Part shown: one piece after another, positions 13,272-14,564 of the stretch | Position numbering within the stretch: position 1 is the stretch's first letter | Layout of the letters: the number at the start of each line of letters is the position of its first letter | NCBI GenBank assembly: GCA_016934695.1 | Contig: JAFGSH010000108.1 | Location: forward strand, 1-14,564 | Source: Deltaproteobacteria bacterium | Lineage (GTDB): Bacteria > Desulfobacterota > Syntrophia > Syntrophales > UBA2210 | DNA: 14,564 nt | Reading direction: 5' to 3' | The notes under the pieces: generated by a model | What the model saw: the letters and a program-made list of their open reading frames with translations, nothing else | Told to the model about the DNA's origin: nothing | The model's database searches: none | Program-made: the position numbers and the translations under genes

Positions 13272-13789
13272 GAATATAGAATGTTGCGTTACCGTATGTT
13301 GTGCTACTTCCTTAAACTCGCAAATGCGGGACGGGATCATGTGCGCTCAGACGAGGAGACAACATGACCTCGAAATAGTTCCTGTAACTTTGCTCCTGCG
13401 CATTAAACCCATCCTCGACATCTGGGCAGAACAGGATTTTTATAGTGCATGGAATAAATAAGGCGCCTGATATACTCGTAATACGAGCCGTTCCTTGGGA
13501 TAAACGGGTATTCGATATTTTGAAAAAGCAAAATTAACAGACTTTCCTAGATTATCGTCCCGTCTTGTCGAAAGTTGAGGGGGAAAAGAGAGGTGTTGCC
13601 AAGAAATCTTGATCTTAGATTAATTTTAAATGTTTATATCGTGAAATATTTATGTAATGCCCTGACATATCATGGAGTGAATTGTAAGAATCCTGTTTAT
13701 GATCACCTCAGCAAGGTGGGGTATATAAACGATTGAAATTTCCCGTATTTTACAAATAAACAAGGTCGAGCGGAAGTAGACTAGCCCCT

Positions 13790-13868
13790 CTACTCCCTCC
13801 CCACCCCCCCACCCGCTGATGTATCAATTTTTTGACGAAGATCTCCTCCCGTTCCATCCGATCTGAAT
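13790..13868 (-). repeat. Three-copy repeat, copy 3 (shorter, diverged)
   Basis: Same pyrimidine-rich lead-in and same orientation as copies 1 and 2; similarity fades after about 70-75 bp. On the minus strand it encodes MEREEIFVKKLIHQRV. Over the 17 codons shared with copy 1, six codons differ and five of those are synonymous. Confidence 0.75.
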
Positions 13869-13882
13869 AAGTGCATTCAAAA

Positions 13883-13935
13883 ATTCGGGGGACAGCCGAA
13901 GCCCTTTCGCTTCAGGAAATCGCTGTCCCCCGAAT
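13883..13935 (-). terminator. REP-like palindrome serving as terminator of the membrane-protein pair
   Basis: ATTCGGGGGACAGC (13883-13896) and GCTGTCCCCCGAAT (13922-13935) are perfect 14-bp inverted repeats. The loop contains a smaller hairpin GAAGC-CCTTTC-GCTTC (13898-13913). On the minus strand the stem is followed by five T residues, 20 bp after the last gene's stop. The ATTCGGGGGACA end resembles REP-type intergenic palindromes linked to Y1 (RAYT) transposases in related genomes; that link is from general knowledge. Confidence 0.7.
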
Positions 13936-13956
13936 GGCCGTTCTATCCCCGATCGC

Positions 13957-14280
13957 TTATGCGCCCTTCAGGTGCGGCAGGAAGAACCCCGCGATGATCA
14001 CACCGCCGATGACCACCGCCCAGATGATGTACATGAGCAATTTCCGGGAATCCCATTTCTCGGCGATCTTCGTGCCCGAAAAGACAAACCCCAGCACTAT
14101 AAACAGTACGATGACCAGGACCCCGTGCGTCGTCCAGTGATGCCCCAGCGCCGCCTTCATCCCGTTCATGACGGCCTCGTTCGTCTCTTTCAGGAGCAGG
14201 ATCACGGCGTTCAGGAGGCTGGTGACAATCAGCGAAAGACCAAACCCGGCCGTGTATTTTTCTATCTTCATGTTTGTCAT
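13957..14280 (-). CDS. Small three-helix membrane protein, unknown function
   Basis: 107 residues from the ATG at 14278-14280, which has GGAGG 8 nt upstream formed by the last codons of the preceding gene; a GTG at 14289 is less likely. Three hydrophobic segments lie at about 10-30, 53-68 and 83-102. Between the first two is a polar loop with NEAVMNGMKAALGHHWTTHG, whose histidines H47, H48 and H52 could bind metal or heme. The second loop is charged (GTKIAEKWDSRK). I do not recognise the family. It follows the partial membrane gene by 5 nt, so they form one operon ending at the palindromic terminator. Confidence 0.75.
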   Translation of the reverse strand: MTNMKIEKYTAGFGLSLIVTSLLNAVILLLKETNEAVMNGMKAALGHHWTTHGVLVIVLFIVLGFVFSGTKIAEKWDSRKLLMYIIWAVVIGGVIIAGFFLPHLKGA

Positions 14281-14285
14281 GGCTC

Positions 14286-14564
14286 TCACCTCCCCATCAG
14301 TCCCATGGTGACGCCCTTGCCGATGATCGCCCCGGCGCCCTCCATGAAGAGACCGAGCAGAACGATCAGCGCGGCGATCCCGAGGACAAGGCTTCGGTTA
14401 CCCTTGTCCGTCAGCGGGACGTTTCTATAAACGGCGATCGGCAGATAGACACTGAGTATCAACATCAGGAAGAAGAGGTGTTCCTTGACCTCCATGAAAT
14501 AGTTGTGCGCCCATGCCCATTGCCCGGCCTTGATGATCGCGCGGTCGGGGCCGTAATGGACCAC
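14286..14564 (-). CDS. Membrane protein, unknown function (truncated by window edge)
   Basis: 92 codons up to the right edge; the frame is open there, so the true start is probably outside. Visible: a polar stretch VHYGPDRAIIKAGQWAWAHN with YFMEVKEH, then membrane segments LFFLMLILSVYLPIAVY and SLVLGIAALIVLLGLFMEGAGAIIG, ending VTMGLMGR. Histidines in the polar stretch recall its partner's HHWTTH loop. The pair has the look of a small two-subunit membrane complex, but nothing identifies the activity. Confidence 0.7.
   Translation of the reverse strand: MVHYGPDRAIIKAGQWAWAHNYFMEVKEHLFFLMLILSVYLPIAVYRNVPLTDKGNRSLVLGIAALIVLLGLFMEGAGAIIGKGVTMGLMGR

Larger units (their letters stand above)
13235..13956. 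other. Long AT-rich region without genes, upstream of the chemoreceptor
   Basis: About 500 bp (13280-13780) are visibly richer in A/T than the rest of the window and carry stops in all frames that I read. Seen inside: CTCG-TAATA-CGAG hairpin near 13477-13489, several A/T runs (13617-13660), and a tiny frame ATG ACC TCG AAA TAG at 13364 with GAGGAG before it, too small to claim. Repeat copy 3 and a REP-like terminator complete the region. No tRNA or known RNA was recognised. Confidence 0.55.

Noticed and set aside
12518..13279. Plus-strand 253-codon frame
   Set aside because: Antisense to the chemoreceptor's periplasmic domain; ends in its upstream palindrome; no start signal.
13364..13378. 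Four-residue frame ATG ACC TCG AAA TAG with GAGGAG upstream
   Set aside because: Too short to distinguish from chance; no attenuator structure follows.
9601..13868. CRISPR array or integron attC sites
   Set aside because: The repeats are far apart with unequal intervals and whole genes between them. They lack an attC core or CRISPR-length units, and no cas or integrase gene is present.

Overview
The window is GC-rich bacterial chromosome, most likely from a deltaproteobacterium (Desulfobacterota, possibly the Syntrophobacter/Syntrophus neighbourhood). That placement is an inference from the hemA–ccsA–precorrin-2 dehydrogenase cluster, the style of the chemoreceptor and the intergenic palindromes. 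No rRNA is present. One tRNA, tRNA-Phe(GAA), is encoded.

Left part, 1–9.1 kb, is dense core genome. A truncated galE (minus) diverges from a lipoprotein gene. A cold-shock gene follows, with a strong promoter, a long foldable 5' leader and an intrinsic terminator. Next come three minus-strand tetrapyrrole/cytochrome genes: a met8/cysG-type siroheme gene, ccsA and hemA. A 90-bp dispersed-type repeat is lodged between the first two. Divergent from them are prmA, rsmE and an RDD membrane protein, tightly spaced. They are followed by tRNA-Phe (its -35 box overlaps the RDD stop codon) and a strong terminator. A ferritin-like/VIT1-CCC1 fusion and a small FMN-binding split-barrel protein close this part. 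The theme is translation and ribosome modification, tetrapyrrole and cytochrome c maturation, and iron handling.

Right part, about 9.1–14.56 kb, looks like accessory sequence: loosely packed, with AT-richer gene-free stretches and repeats. A possible small RNA is followed by a tandem 10-mer at the point where base composition drops. Then come a hicBA toxin–antitoxin pair, a chemoreceptor with a stand-alone periplasmic sensor-like protein, and two small membrane proteins of unknown function, one cut by the window edge.

The most notable structure is a repeat of roughly 80–93 bp present three times in the same orientation (9601–9693, 10392–10483, 13790–13868). It separates the accessory modules: copy–hicBA–copy–sensor/chemoreceptor–copy–membrane pair. 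The differences between copies 1 and 3 are mostly synonymous when read on the minus strand, so the repeat appears to descend from the end of a protein-coding gene. I do not recognise the parent protein. Other points to examine are an inverted repeat bracketing the hicBA promoter although HicB lacks a visible DNA-binding domain, and competing pairings in the cold-shock leader.
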